DNA of 44,051 nt. Origin: a virus. Position numbers and translations under genes: made by a program. The stretch lies in the IMG/VR virus record IMGVR_UViG_3300031576_000110, positions 1 to 44,051 of that record; one strand, written 5' to 3'. The notes under the pieces are model-generated. The model made no database searches and was not told where the DNA came from. It worked only from the letters and a program-made list of their open reading frames with translations. Shown piece after piece: positions 13,206-20,955 of the stretch; positions within the stretch are counted from its first letter, which is position 1; every line of letters begins with the position of its first letter.

Positions 13206-13898
13206 ATGGCAGACGAGTCACTGGGTAAATTCGCAGATGACCCCGAGGTCAAGCTAGCCCTCATCAAGAAGCTTGAGGCAGAGGCCCACAAGGCTGAGGC
13301 CGAGGCGCTCTTGCACGAGGAAGTTCGACGGGAACAGGCCGTGGCTGCACGTCAGGTTGAGCGCGTTGAGAAGGAAACACTTGCTAACGATAAGTTCCAT
13401 CAGACCTATGTGTTTGATGGTTCAGTCGGCTCCGGCACAGTTAGTAACTGTATCAAGCAACTAACGGTCTGGCACCGTAATAGTCCGGGGTGTCCTATTG
13501 AGATTATCTTCAACTCACCCGGCGGCGGCATTATCGACGGCATGGCCCTATTCGACTATATCCAATTCCTTCGCAGGGAAGGCCATACAATTACTACTTC
13601 TACCTTAGGCATGGCTGCGTCTATGGCTGGTGTTCTACTACAGGCAGGGGATACTCGTGTTATGGGCCGAGAGTCCGTCCTGCTTCTGCACGAAGCGAGT
13701 TTCATTGCCTTAGGCAAGGTCGGAGAAGTCGAGGATACGATGGAGTTGGTGAAGAAGCTGATGACCCGCATCAAGAGAATCTTTGCTAACCGTAGTCACC
13801 TTACCGAGCGGCAGATTGAACGCCGCTGGCGTCGTAAGGACTGGTGGCTGGATTCCGATGAGGCCCTAAAACTGGGGCTAGTGGATGAAGTCAGATAG
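13206..13898 (+). CDS. clpP: ClpP-type serine protease
   Basis: 230 residues. An N-terminal charged coiled coil (about 15-65, EAEAHKAEAEALLHEEVRRE) precedes a ClpP fold. FNSPGGGIIDGMALFDYI is followed by the nucleophile in LGMAASMAG (Ser139), the histidine in VLLLHEAS (His162) and an acidic residue in WWLDSDEAL (about Asp216), so the triad looks intact. In many phages such enzymes mature the capsid, but this one is in the early replication block on the other strand. A host- or replication-directed role is therefore as likely. It overlaps the next gene by 14 bases. Confidence 0.88.
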   Translation: MADESLGKFADDPEVKLALIKKLEAEAHKAEAEALLHEEVRREQAVAARQVERVEKETLANDKFHQTYVFDGSVGSGTVSNCIKQLTVWHRNSPGCPIEIIFNSPGGGIIDGMALFDYIQFLRREGHTITTSTLGMAASMAGVLLQAGDTRVMGRESVLLLHEASFIALGKVGEVEDTMELVKKLMTRIKRIFANRSHLTERQIERRWRRKDWWLDSDEALKLGLVDEVR

Positions 13899-14739
13899 GC
13901 CCGACCTAATCCAACTAGAGCAGGATATCTATTCTGCACTAGAGAAGGTCGATACCCCGGAATTCCTTAAAATCCTTGACGAGTTGGCGGGGGAATCTGC
14001 TGCTTACCTCAAGGCCCACCTTGATATGGAGCACAGCTTTCCCTCCCCATCCGGGGTAATGAAGTGTCGGTTACAGCAATGGTTCAAGGGTAAGGGAGTT
14101 GAAGGTGGGGACAAAATCCCAGCTTATTGGACAGTACGCATGGCCTCTGGTATCCTCTCCGAACCCTTCTGGCAGGCGGTTCTCCGTATGTGTCCTTCGA
14201 TGGAAAAGTTTCCTATTGCTCGTCCGATGGCCTCGGTTACTTGTGGCGATTATATGCGAGGTAAGGGGGACTTCCTTATCGGGGATATGGGACTTGGGGA
14301 ATCCAAGGAGAAGAATGGCTGGATATATAAACGCCTACTTGAAGGGCAGGGCGTAGCCTTTGAATTGCCTGGAGAATATATGCAGATGCAGCAATACCTT
14401 GCTGGCTATAACCGAGACTGGTGTTTGTATATGGTAACCCCAGATAGTCCCGGTATGCTTCAGGGCATGATGAGGAACTATAAGAGGTATAAGGATATTC
14501 CAAACTGGGAATTGCCAATATGCTATCTTGAAATAGTCGAACGCCGGGAGCTAGATGTACTGGCAGGCCTTTCCCGTGCAAAGATGATTTTCCTTGACCA
14601 GCTTAGTGACGAACACCCCCCCAGAGAATACGACGGGCAAATTCGCAAGGGGATGCATCCGTGTAATATATGCCCCGTAAGGAGACAATGCAATGAGTTA
14701 TATAACGAAACCTATATCTCCGGCGAGTCTTCCGACTAA
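13885..14739 (+). CDS. Cas4-like PD-(D/E)XK nuclease
   Basis: 284 residues. SPSGVMKCRLQQWFKGKG at the N-terminal third, GKGDFLIGD, an acidic GESKEKNGW and the C-terminal CNICPVRRQC (about 258-267) together fit a RecB/Cas4-type exonuclease. Four cysteines (one in MKCRL, three at the C-terminus) could hold an Fe-S cluster. It overlaps the Sak4-like gene by 47 bases. Such nucleases commonly accompany Sak4 in phage recombination modules and would process DNA ends. Confidence 0.75.
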   Translation: MKSDRPDLIQLEQDIYSALEKVDTPEFLKILDELAGESAAYLKAHLDMEHSFPSPSGVMKCRLQQWFKGKGVEGGDKIPAYWTVRMASGILSEPFWQAVLRMCPSMEKFPIARPMASVTCGDYMRGKGDFLIGDMGLGESKEKNGWIYKRLLEGQGVAFELPGEYMQMQQYLAGYNRDWCLYMVTPDSPGMLQGMMRNYKRYKDIPNWELPICYLEIVERRELDVLAGLSRAKMIFLDQLSDEHPPREYDGQIRKGMHPCNICPVRRQCNELYNETYISGESSD

Positions 14740-15430
14740 GGAAGCGGGGTACATCACTCTCGTCTATGGAGACAAGGGCTCGGGCAAGACTACATTTGCA
14801 ATAGATACAGCCGACATTGCCCAACCACTCTGGTTTGCCAACTTCGACAAGGATTGTTCCGCGCTGCTCAGTCAGTACAAGGGCACCGAGATATACTACG
14901 AGCGGTTCAACCCCACGCTTAATAAGGTACAGGCCACGAGGGAATGTGACCGTCTGTATGATATGGTTAAGGCCGCGTCGAAGGTGGGCGGCGTGTTTGT
15001 CATAGACGGGGCTAAGTTCATGCACAACATGGTGACCGAGGCGTACTTACCTACTAAGATGAACGATGACAAGGCGTACCCCAAGGAGTACGGAGACGTG
15101 AACGTGTACCACGGTAAGCTCAACGCTGCCCTCGAGGACTCGACATTGTGGCCTATCTACCTTGCTTCCGCTACAGAGATATGGAAGGCCATGACCGAGG
15201 GTACGGGGTTGTACACATACGACGGTTGGAATGGCCTCAAGCTGGCAGCGTGTGTGGCCCTCTATCTTTTCTGTCCGGGTATGCCACAGGGGGTCAAGCA
15301 TATCCCTACCGAGGCAAAGTGGCCGGTGAAGTACCAAGGGCAGATAGCTGAGTCAAAACTAGACCGTAGTCTCCTTGGGAGTATTCTTGACAATCCTCGA
15401 TTCTCGGATATCATAGAAGCCTGTTACTAG
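14693..15430 (+). CDS. Sak4-like RecA-fold ATPase (single-strand annealing/recombination)
   Basis: 245 residues. Walker A YGDKGSGKTT (25-34), Walker B-like GGVFVIDGAKF, compact RecA core without the extra RecA domains, as in the Sak4/AAA_24 family that binds single-strand DNA and promotes annealing. It sits between the Cas4-like and ERCC4-type nucleases. ATG 14693 lies within the nuclease gene and is preceded by AAGGAGACA. Confidence 0.82.
   Translation: MSYITKPISPASLPTKEAGYITLVYGDKGSGKTTFAIDTADIAQPLWFANFDKDCSALLSQYKGTEIYYERFNPTLNKVQATRECDRLYDMVKAASKVGGVFVIDGAKFMHNMVTEAYLPTKMNDDKAYPKEYGDVNVYHGKLNAALEDSTLWPIYLASATEIWKAMTEGTGLYTYDGWNGLKLAACVALYLFCPGMPQGVKHIPTEAKWPVKYQGQIAESKLDRSLLGSILDNPRFSDIIEACY
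15387..15414 (+). promoter_or_regulatory. Possible internal rightward promoter
   Basis: TTGACA (15387-15392), 16-base spacer, TATCAT (15409-15414), followed by AGAAG, inside the end of the Sak4-like gene and just before the ERCC4-type nuclease. It lacks the extended -10 and has a short spacer, so it is less certain than the others. Confidence 0.45.
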
Positions 15431-15910
15431 ATGGCCGAAATTGGAAAGGAACTCGATTATCATGGGAGAATTACTAGACAGAAGAAAGTCAGAATTATTG
15501 AAATCGACTCCCGAGAACCACATGACCGACTCACTGACATTCTTCTTGGAGGACTCGGCTACACGGTTAGCAGACGAATCCTACCTCTGGGGGACTATCA
15601 ATGGGATTCAAAACTTGGACGCGTTATTGTTGAACGCAAGACTCCTATCGACGCTGCAGATATCCCAAGACTTAGCCGACAACTGGGTTTGCTACGTCGT
15701 GCCTCTCGCGACGGGTGCTTCGTTATCCTACTTATTGACCATCGAAAGTCTCATCGAGAACCTTGGTCAGATATCGAGTTCGATAATCTGCTACTGTCTG
15801 CTCAGGGGAGAGTCCGCGTCGTGCACTGCCTGCAAGGGCAGCTTGCTCATCGTCTGGACTCGCTGTATAGATGGACAAATAAATCCAATCACCAACTTAT
15901 GGAGGAATGA
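15431..15910 (+). CDS. ERCC4/XPF-type nuclease
   Basis: 159 residues. Motifs IEIDSREPHDRL, GDYQW (Gly54-Asp55) and VERKTPID (Glu68-Arg69-Lys70, Asp74) form the GDxnERKx3D active site of the ERCC4 nuclease family, which cuts branched or flap DNA. There is no helicase or HhH domain, so it is a stand-alone minimal nuclease, as in some phages. ATG 15431 directly follows the previous stop. It is probably the Holliday-junction/flap processing enzyme of the replication-recombination module. Confidence 0.85.
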   Translation: MAEIGKELDYHGRITRQKKVRIIEIDSREPHDRLTDILLGGLGYTVSRRILPLGDYQWDSKLGRVIVERKTPIDAADIPRLSRQLGLLRRASRDGCFVILLIDHRKSHREPWSDIEFDNLLLSAQGRVRVVHCLQGQLAHRLDSLYRWTNKSNHQLMEE

Positions 15911-16339
15911 ATGAACACAAATGAGCTATTCAAGGCCAGAGCGGAACTAGATGCCGAATGTCTCAAGGTGCTGGAAGCAAAGGGAAAGGATTACGCGGGG
16001 AGTTCGGCAGAGAACGACCGACTGGGCAACTTCAAACAGGTAGCTTCACTACTTGCAATGTTTGGTGTGAACCCATCAACACCACTTGGGGTATGGTCAA
16101 TCTACTGGCTCAAGCACGTCTTCGCAATACTCGCCTACATCGGACAGCACACCGAAAGCGAGCCTATTATACAACGGTTCGTAGACGCAAGGAATTACTT
16201 AGACTTAGGATGGGGTTTGGTAAGTGAGCAGAAAAGTGCCCGGCGGAACACTGGCCCATTTGACTACTGCATATGTCTTTTTGATAGGGATAGTGGGGAC
16301 ATGATTCCAGACCAAGAATGTATAAGGCATGGAATATGA
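15911..16339 (+). CDS. DUF1599/nucleotide-modification-associated (MazG-like) protein
   Basis: 142 residues. KGKDYAGSS, GNF, STPLGVWSIYWLKHVFAIL and FVDARNYLDLGWGL follow the conserved pattern of the nucleotide-modification-associated domain 1 family. These are all-alpha proteins related in pattern to MazG-like nucleotide pyrophosphohydrolases. The last ~35 residues are extra. It overlaps the nucleotidase gene by the ATGA motif, and the pair may act on the nucleotide pool. I see no base-modification enzyme nearby to give it a specific partner. Confidence 0.75.
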   Translation: MNTNELFKARAELDAECLKVLEAKGKDYAGSSAENDRLGNFKQVASLLAMFGVNPSTPLGVWSIYWLKHVFAILAYIGQHTESEPIIQRFVDARNYLDLGWGLVSEQKSARRNTGPFDYCICLFDRDSGDMIPDQECIRHGI

Positions 16340-16971
16340 GCAAAGCAATTGCCGTAGACCTCGACGGTTGCGTGGCGAACTTCACCCGCGCCTTCTCAAC
16401 CCAAGCCTTTACCCTATACCCTGATGCTCCCATCGTTAACCAGAAGGATGTTACGTCTTGGTCGTGGCATGAGTGGTACATGGGCGGAGGTACGCGGGCC
16501 CGAGAGGTAATTGAGGGGACGTGGGACTATATCAATAAGAATCCCCAGTTCTGGCTAACTCCTGAGCCATTATTCCCAAAGCAGATGGTAGATGTCCGGG
16601 CCATGTCTAGAGAGCAGCCCCTAGTGTTCGTTACGAGACGGGGTTACAAGGACGACAGGGCGTTCTACTTCACCCAGCAGTGGTTAGCCATGCAGAATAT
16701 CCCGACTCCACTTGTTCGGACGGTTCGGGCCGGAGAGGAAAAGGAAGCCTTCTTGACAGATATGGGTATCCGTGTTATAATAGAAGATTCCCCTATGTAT
16801 GTTCCCGGCCTTCTCTCAGCGGGGATAAATGTTGTCCTCATTACGTGGCTGTACAACCGGGATGTCGTGGATACAGGTAAGTATGGAGAGCAAGGCTTGT
16901 ACCGCGTTAACGACCTACGTAACGCACTCAGTTTTGCTAAAGACATAGCAGAACGCCCCAATAGTTGGTAG
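16336..16971 (+). CDS. HAD-family 5'(3')-deoxyribonucleotidase
   Basis: 211 residues from ATG 16336 (ATGA overlap with the previous gene). VDLDGCVANF gives the nucleophile/acid pair Asp8/Asp10. VFVTRRG is motif II, and VIIEDSP is the acidic motif IV. It fits the NT5C-like dNMP phosphatases that adjust deoxynucleotide pools in phage infection. The codons for TDMGIRVIIEDS also spell a perfect promoter (16753-16781). Confidence 0.85.
   Translation: MSKAIAVDLDGCVANFTRAFSTQAFTLYPDAPIVNQKDVTSWSWHEWYMGGGTRAREVIEGTWDYINKNPQFWLTPEPLFPKQMVDVRAMSREQPLVFVTRRGYKDDRAFYFTQQWLAMQNIPTPLVRTVRAGEEKEAFLTDMGIRVIIEDSPMYVPGLLSAGINVVLITWLYNRDVVDTGKYGEQGLYRVNDLRNALSFAKDIAERPNSW
16753..16781 (+). promoter_or_regulatory. 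Perfect consensus promoter inside the nucleotidase gene
   Basis: TTGACA (16753-16758), 17-base spacer, TATAAT (16776-16781), extended -10 TGT, then AGAAG. Transcription would start near 16788 and serve the genes from 17012 onward. Confidence 0.75.
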
Positions 16972-17011
16972 GCCCCGCCTGAAATATAGAGCTAAATCAG
17001 CCTCAGGCGGT

Positions 17012-17191
17012 GTGAGAGAAGGTTCTGGCCGAAAATATGCTAGGACTGGCACCCTCGAAGAACTGTACAAAGATGACCCCGTTCTCTTGGATTTGTACCT
17101 AAGAAAGCTTCCCAAACGTGGGTGGGCCGGGTCTAGAGATAAGGTAGAAAAAGCCTATGTACTGTCAGTACGATGCGTGTCACGCATTTGA
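17012..17191 (+). CDS. Small basic hypothetical protein
   Basis: 59 residues from GTG 17012: MREGSGRKYARTGTLEELYK, then DPVLLDLYLRKLPKRGW. It reads as protein. The frame is open upstream to about 16950 with basic residues (VGRPRLKYRAKSASGG) but has no normal start there. It overlaps the metallophosphoesterase start by 35 bases. No ribosome-binding site is clear. Function unknown. Confidence 0.4.
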   Translation: MREGSGRKYARTGTLEELYKDDPVLLDLYLRKLPKRGWAGSRDKVEKAYVLSVRCVSRI

Positions 17192-18077
17192 GCCCCAAAC
17201 CCATAACCATCGGTTCTGTACTCCCTGTAACTGCAAGCGGAAGAGGGAGTTAGTAAACCGGCGGAAGAGGGAGGAGGAAATGTTTGAACAGCCACTAGAG
17301 TATACTACTCTTGTACTGGACGATGCGCCGGACGGCTATCGTGTGGCTATTCTCAATGACACACAGATTCCGTTTCAGGATGACCTGACATTGGGGGCGG
17401 TTGAGAAGTTCCTCGGAGATTTCATGCCAGACCTTGAAGTTTACAATGGGGATATCATCGACTTCTATAGTATCTCAGACTTCAATAAGAACCCGAGCCG
17501 AGCCTTCCAGTTACAGAATGAGCTAGACCAGACATATGCGTGGTTATTTAACCGAGCAGAACGAAACCCCAGCGCTCGACGTATTCTTATTGAGGGGAAT
17601 CATGAGGATAGATTGCGCCGGTGGCTATGGAAGCATGGCCCCGAACTATCTAGTCTTCGTTCCCTTGCACCCGAAGCCCTACTCGGACTAGAGGAGTTAG
17701 CCATCGAACGGGTTAACTACCGTTCTGTGGTTGATCTCCTCGGATTTAGGGTTGAGCATGGATATAAAACAAGTGGAAGCACAGCTTACCCAACTAACGT
17801 CAGCCGATGGATGGCTATTGCCACAGGGTCGAGCGGACTATGTGGACATACCCATCGTTTCAGTATATACAGTTGGGCAGATAGCCGGGGTACGCATAGT
17901 TATATTGAAAATGGATGCCTATGCCGCCTATCATTGGAATATGCGCCTTTCCCCAATTGGCAGCAGGCATTTACGTTCGGCATTGTCCAGAACGGGATGC
18001 TTCACGTATTCCCAACCCAGATTTACCAGACAGGGTTCGTAGCAAATGGGGAGTTCTACCCCAGAAAGAGGATATAG
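17157..18077 (+). CDS. Calcineurin-like metallophosphoesterase with N-terminal zinc finger
   Basis: 306 residues. The first 40 carry CQYDAC, then FCTPCNCKRKRE, a probable zinc-binding element. The phosphoesterase motifs follow in order: LNDTQIPF (about 66), NGDIID (about 97), GNHED (about 147-151), VEHGY and GHTH (about 229-232). The first motif lacks the usual DxH histidine (Asp-Thr-Gln instead), as in some phage members. It probably acts on nucleotides, RNA or protein phosphates. Confidence 0.85.
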   Translation: MYCQYDACHAFEPQTHNHRFCTPCNCKRKRELVNRRKREEEMFEQPLEYTTLVLDDAPDGYRVAILNDTQIPFQDDLTLGAVEKFLGDFMPDLEVYNGDIIDFYSISDFNKNPSRAFQLQNELDQTYAWLFNRAERNPSARRILIEGNHEDRLRRWLWKHGPELSSLRSLAPEALLGLEELAIERVNYRSVVDLLGFRVEHGYKTSGSTAYPTNVSRWMAIATGSSGLCGHTHRFSIYSWADSRGTHSYIENGCLCRLSLEYAPFPNWQQAFTFGIVQNGMLHVFPTQIYQTGFVANGEFYPRKRI

Positions 18078-18079
18078 AG

Positions 18080-18214
18080 ATGAACCAGCTAACTACAATC
18101 TTAGAGTCTCTTCGAGTATTCCGAGACACAATAAGGGCTAACGGTTTATCAGCAACCGTTGCCACTATAGCAATAGGAGTTGCCCTTGCTACGATTGTTT
18201 TCTTATTCGCTTAG
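18080..18214 (+). CDS. 44-residue membrane peptide
   Basis: MNQLTTILESLRVFRDTIRA then a hydrophobic segment (TVATIAIGVALATIVFLFA) reaching the C-terminus. This is a tail-anchored single-span peptide. AGAGG precedes ATG 18080. It overlaps the lipoprotein gene by 35 bases and is the first of three envelope-related genes before the endolysin, so a pinholin- or spanin-like role is conceivable. Confidence 0.6.
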   Translation: MNQLTTILESLRVFRDTIRANGLSATVATIAIGVALATIVFLFA

Positions 18215-18791
18215 CAGTTTTCTCCTTGCCATAGGGTTAGCGGTCTTGCTGGCCTGCGGCAGTGAGGGGGTGGATGTGATACAGCGGACTCCAAACCCGA
18301 CTGACACTGCCACCCCCTCTGTGATTCATGTGACTACAGCACCAACGCCAGTAGAAACGGAGGCACCAGTTGCCACTTGGACAAGTACGCCTAGCCCGGA
18401 AGCGACAGCAGGAGACACAGGAGTTTATAAACCGTGTAGCACCGTCTACACCCTTACTCCTGAACCCGCCCTCGCGACGGCGGCTATTGCAGCATCGGCT
18501 GCGTGGAATATTGAGAAAGGGTGTGAGGCTATTCACATTGGGTCGGATGGGGCAGAAGTGATAAATCAGTTCCCGACGACTGCGGATGAACCTCTTGCTA
18601 TAGCGGCAGGGGTAGCAGCTATCCCCGGTGGCCCGGTCTATCTCAATCCGAACAATTATACCCAAGACCAGCTATACTCAGTTTTACTGCACGAGTTCGG
18701 GCATGTGTTGGGCGAGACCCATGATTCGGATTACTGTGTCATGAGGTATGACTGTTATAACCTTAACTTTCCGTGGGCGGAGGTATATTGA
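18180..18791 (+). CDS. Lipoprotein metzincin-type zinc metalloprotease
   Basis: 203 residues. A TTG start (18180 or 18186) opens a signal peptide with lipobox LLAC, so it is probably lipid-anchored outside the cytoplasmic membrane. A Thr/Pro-rich linker (TPNPTDTATPSV and on to about residue 80) leads to a protease domain with HEFGHVLGETHD (His171, Glu172, His175, His181). A following CVM (Met188) serves as the Met-turn, the hallmark of matrixin-like metzincins. It may open the cell surface at lysis or act on host surface proteins. Lipoprotein metzincins are not standard phage lysis genes. Confidence 0.75.
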   Translation: MPLLRLFSYSLSSFLLAIGLAVLLACGSEGVDVIQRTPNPTDTATPSVIHVTTAPTPVETEAPVATWTSTPSPEATAGDTGVYKPCSTVYTLTPEPALATAAIAASAAWNIEKGCEAIHIGSDGAEVINQFPTTADEPLAIAAGVAAIPGGPVYLNPNNYTQDQLYSVLLHEFGHVLGETHDSDYCVMRYDCYNLNFPWAEVY

Positions 18792-19024
18792 TGAAAGATG
18801 CTCTTCTTATAATCTGCTTATGGGGCACAGCCCTAATAATAGCTACCCTGATAATAGTTGCTCTAGTTCAAATACGGTTTGAGGAGAGATTACCTTGCCC
18901 TCCGCAAAACATGCTAGATGGTGGTCACTTCACAGTTGACTTTAGCTATACACCAACCCCCGAAGATCAACAGTGGATGACAGATGCTAATGGGTTCTTC
19001 AGGAAATGTGACGAGACCCCTTGA
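18791..19024 (+). CDS. Single-span membrane protein
   Basis: 77 residues from ATG 18791 (TGATG overlap with the protease gene), with GGAGG eight bases upstream. The N-terminal span (LLIICLWGTALIIATLIIVA) is followed by a periplasmic or extracytoplasmic acidic domain with two Cys. Position suggests a holin- or spanin-like accessory to the endolysin at 19306, but no family is recognised. The end overlaps the promoter at 19021. Confidence 0.6.
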   Translation: MKDALLIICLWGTALIIATLIIVALVQIRFEERLPCPPQNMLDGGHFTVDFSYTPTPEDQQWMTDANGFFRKCDETP

Positions 19025-19049
19025 CAAGCTTGACGAGATGTGTTACAAT
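19021..19049 (+). promoter_or_regulatory. Rightward promoter before the endolysin pair
   Basis: TTGACA (19021-19026), 17-base spacer, TACAAT (19044-19049), extended -10 TGT, followed by AGAA. It would allow the DUF gene and endolysin to be expressed separately from the upstream operon. Confidence 0.88.
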
Positions 19050-19084
19050 AGAATTGAGTAGAAGGATAAGAGGGGAGTATATCA

Positions 19085-19309
19085 ATGTTGAAGATTAAGC
19101 GTAACGCTGCTCGCTGTCGGCTGTGTAACTCAATAATTGAGTCTGTCTCCCGACATGATTTCAAGGTCTGTGCGTGCGAATCCATATTCGTAGATGGGGG
19201 TAAGGATTATCTCAGACGCGGGGTCATGAGGCCCAGCACTGATCTTACTGATACTCTCTACATGTTGGTAATTGAAGATTTGAGCGAGACCGAGGAGGAA
19301 GCCGAATGA
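19085..19309 (+). CDS. Small zinc-binding protein (DUF7695-like)
   Basis: 74 residues: KIKRNAARCRLCNSIIESVS, then KVCACESIFVDGGKDYLRRG. The CxxC...CxC set and the IFVDGGxDYLRRG ending match a small family found in phages and bacteria with no known activity. GAGGGGA precedes ATG 19085. It overlaps the endolysin start by four bases. Confidence 0.75.
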   Translation: MLKIKRNAARCRLCNSIIESVSRHDFKVCACESIFVDGGKDYLRRGVMRPSTDLTDTLYMLVIEDLSETEEEAE

Positions 19310-20199
19310 TTGGCGGGGTAGATTTTAGTAAGTACCAGGCGGGCATCACAGCCGATGCTATTAGACAAGCAATTCAGGCTCAGGGCCCGGTTGTAACTAT
19401 CCAAGCATTTCGGAATGACGGGCCTAATGAGCACGTTGCTGACCAGCTTGTAGCTGCACAAGTAGCAGGCACGAATGACCTAAGTATCTACACGTTGTTA
19501 AACTTCGAACGGGCGGACTGGCCTGGCCAGGTACAAGTAGATATGTCTCTTGCAGAAGCAGCCAAGGGAATTGATATCCCACGACTGTTATTCGTGGCTA
19601 TTGACATTGAGCCGTACCCAGCCCTCAATCCAGCCAGCAAGCCCTTCCGTATCCCACGAACAATCGAAGCGGTGCGGCGTGTGAGAGAACGTGGACTGTA
19701 TCCTATCATTTATACTAACAAGGGTGCTTGGGAGACAGTCATGGCTGGAACCCCGCAGGACTGGGGCCTTGTGGTCAATGACACCGAGTTGTGGATGGCT
19801 ACGATGGACCATACTCCGGATATGGGAGCAGTATGGAAAGCTCAGCCCTGGGGTGCCGTGGATATTGTTGGAGAGCAGTATGAGGCGGGTAAGTGGGGTG
19901 GTTACGACTTCGACCAGAACGTGTGGAGTGATAGTTTCATTGCCCTCCGTCGGGCCGAGCGTGACCAGAGACTAGCTCCCCCGCCTCAGCCGACGCCCAC
20001 TCCTACTCCGGTTCCTGTACCCGTTCCAACACCACTTCCAGCCGAGGACTTGACCCCGCGTGTTGTAGCACTTGAGGCCTTAGCTATCGAGGGTTATATA
20101 TTCCAGAAAGAATTCCGCGAGAAGATAGGCAGCCTAAACACTAGGCTAACTGTAGCTGAGAAGAGAATTGCTAAGGCGGCGGAGGGGCTTGTCGCTTGA
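19306..20199 (+). CDS. Endolysin, GH25 muramidase-like
   Basis: 297 residues. GVDFSKYQ at the N-terminus and FVAIDIEPY (Asp100, Glu102) are the conserved acidic motifs of GH25 lysozyme-like hydrolases. YPIIYTNKG and a barrel-like alternation also fit. From about residue 225 a Pro-rich linker (PQPTPTPTPVPVPVPTPLP) leads to a C-terminal coiled coil (LNTRLTVAEKRIAKAAEG), perhaps for oligomerisation or wall binding. No signal peptide, so it needs a holin. It is the last gene before the terminators. Confidence 0.85.
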   Translation: MIGGVDFSKYQAGITADAIRQAIQAQGPVVTIQAFRNDGPNEHVADQLVAAQVAGTNDLSIYTLLNFERADWPGQVQVDMSLAEAAKGIDIPRLLFVAIDIEPYPALNPASKPFRIPRTIEAVRRVRERGLYPIIYTNKGAWETVMAGTPQDWGLVVNDTELWMATMDHTPDMGAVWKAQPWGAVDIVGEQYEAGKWGGYDFDQNVWSDSFIALRRAERDQRLAPPPQPTPTPTPVPVPVPTPLPAEDLTPRVVALEALAIEGYIFQKEFREKIGSLNTRLTVAEKRIAKAAEGLVA

Positions 20200-20317
20200 T
20201 AGCTGGAATAGCTACCCAAACACTCAGTAACCCCCGCATAGTCACTTCGGTATTACCTTGTCAGCGTAGAAACAAGAGACATGTGAAGGATTGCTGGGAA
20301 GCCCAGAGAAAGAAAAA

Positions 20318-20335
20318 GGGCCGGTCGTTCGGCCC
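20318..20335 (-). terminator. Terminator of the leftward block
   Basis: GGGCCG/CGGCCC stem with a six-base loop. On the minus strand it is followed by TTTTTCTTTC, a classic rho-independent terminator after the fibre gene at 20377. Confidence 0.92.
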
Positions 20336-20348
20336 GTGGTCAGAGAGT

Positions 20349-20373
20349 CCTCGGCGGAAACGCCGGGGATTTT
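20349..20373 (+). terminator. Terminator of the rightward block
   Basis: An eight-base-pair stem CCTCGGCG/CGCCGGGG (one T-G wobble) with a GAAA tetraloop, then ATTTTC on the plus strand. It ends the rightward operon downstream of the endolysin. Together with the hairpin at 20318 it insulates the two converging blocks. Confidence 0.88.
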
Positions 20374-20376
20374 CTT

Positions 20377-20955
20377 CTACTGCGAGATTGACGCGACCAG
20401 AACTATCCCGAACCAGCCGTCCCCAATAACTTTATCTGTTCCACTACCCTGAAATGCGTTGAAGTATACCCGCCGGTTCGTATCGACCTCTGGCCCACTT
20501 AAGCCCATCAGACTCGTTACCGTAAGCTGTGCACCCATCCCTGCCGCTGTGTTATGGTTGGAACTTCCAACCCACGCCCCACCCGCGCCGTTATCCACGA
20601 GGATAGTCAAACGACGCTCTCCCGTAGATGTACTATCACTCCATCGTATCGAGCCGGTCACAAGGTAGAGACCCCGGACGGGGACGCTGAACCAGTCATT
20701 AGTTAGGTCTATTATCTCCTCCGAATCAATTTGTCTCGTACTGAAGTCTATCTTTGTATCGACTCCCGATGGAATAGTATCGCTGGCAGTCGATACAATC
20801 GCGTGGGGAACTTCTCCGAGGTCATGTAAGTCACGGTTCAGAGCGAACCCTGGCTGTATTTGACTAGGATTCTTTACTCGAAGTCGTTGCTCTAGCGATT
20901 GGACTTTCTTTTGCAGTTGGGCTAACTGCTCCTCGATACTAAGTTGGTCGGCCAT
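20377..20955 (-). CDS. Trimeric fibre/knob-like protein
   Basis: 192 residues. The N-terminal coiled coil (LSIEEQLAQLQKKVQSLEQR, about 5-30) leads into a beta-rich C1q/TNF-like jelly roll (VRGLYLVTGSIRW, ERRLTILVD, VYFNAFQGSGT). These are typical of trimeric receptor-binding or fibre tips. It is the last gene of the leftward block and overlaps the 532-residue tail protein by 17 bases. Receptor binding is inferred from architecture only. Confidence 0.7.
   Translation of the reverse strand: MADQLSIEEQLAQLQKKVQSLEQRLRVKNPSQIQPGFALNRDLHDLGEVPHAIVSTASDTIPSGVDTKIDFSTRQIDSEEIIDLTNDWFSVPVRGLYLVTGSIRWSDSTSTGERRLTILVDNGAGGAWVGSSNHNTAAGMGAQLTVTSLMGLSGPEVDTNRRVYFNAFQGSGTDKVIGDGWFGIVLVASISQ

Noticed and set aside
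15441-15914. 157-codon plus-strand frame over the ERCC4-type gene
   Set aside because: The other frame has clear nuclease motifs; this one has none and is a shadow.
20196-20429. Plus-strand 77-codon frame after the endolysin
   Set aside because: Runs through both terminators and into the opposite gene; composition is that of hairpin DNA.
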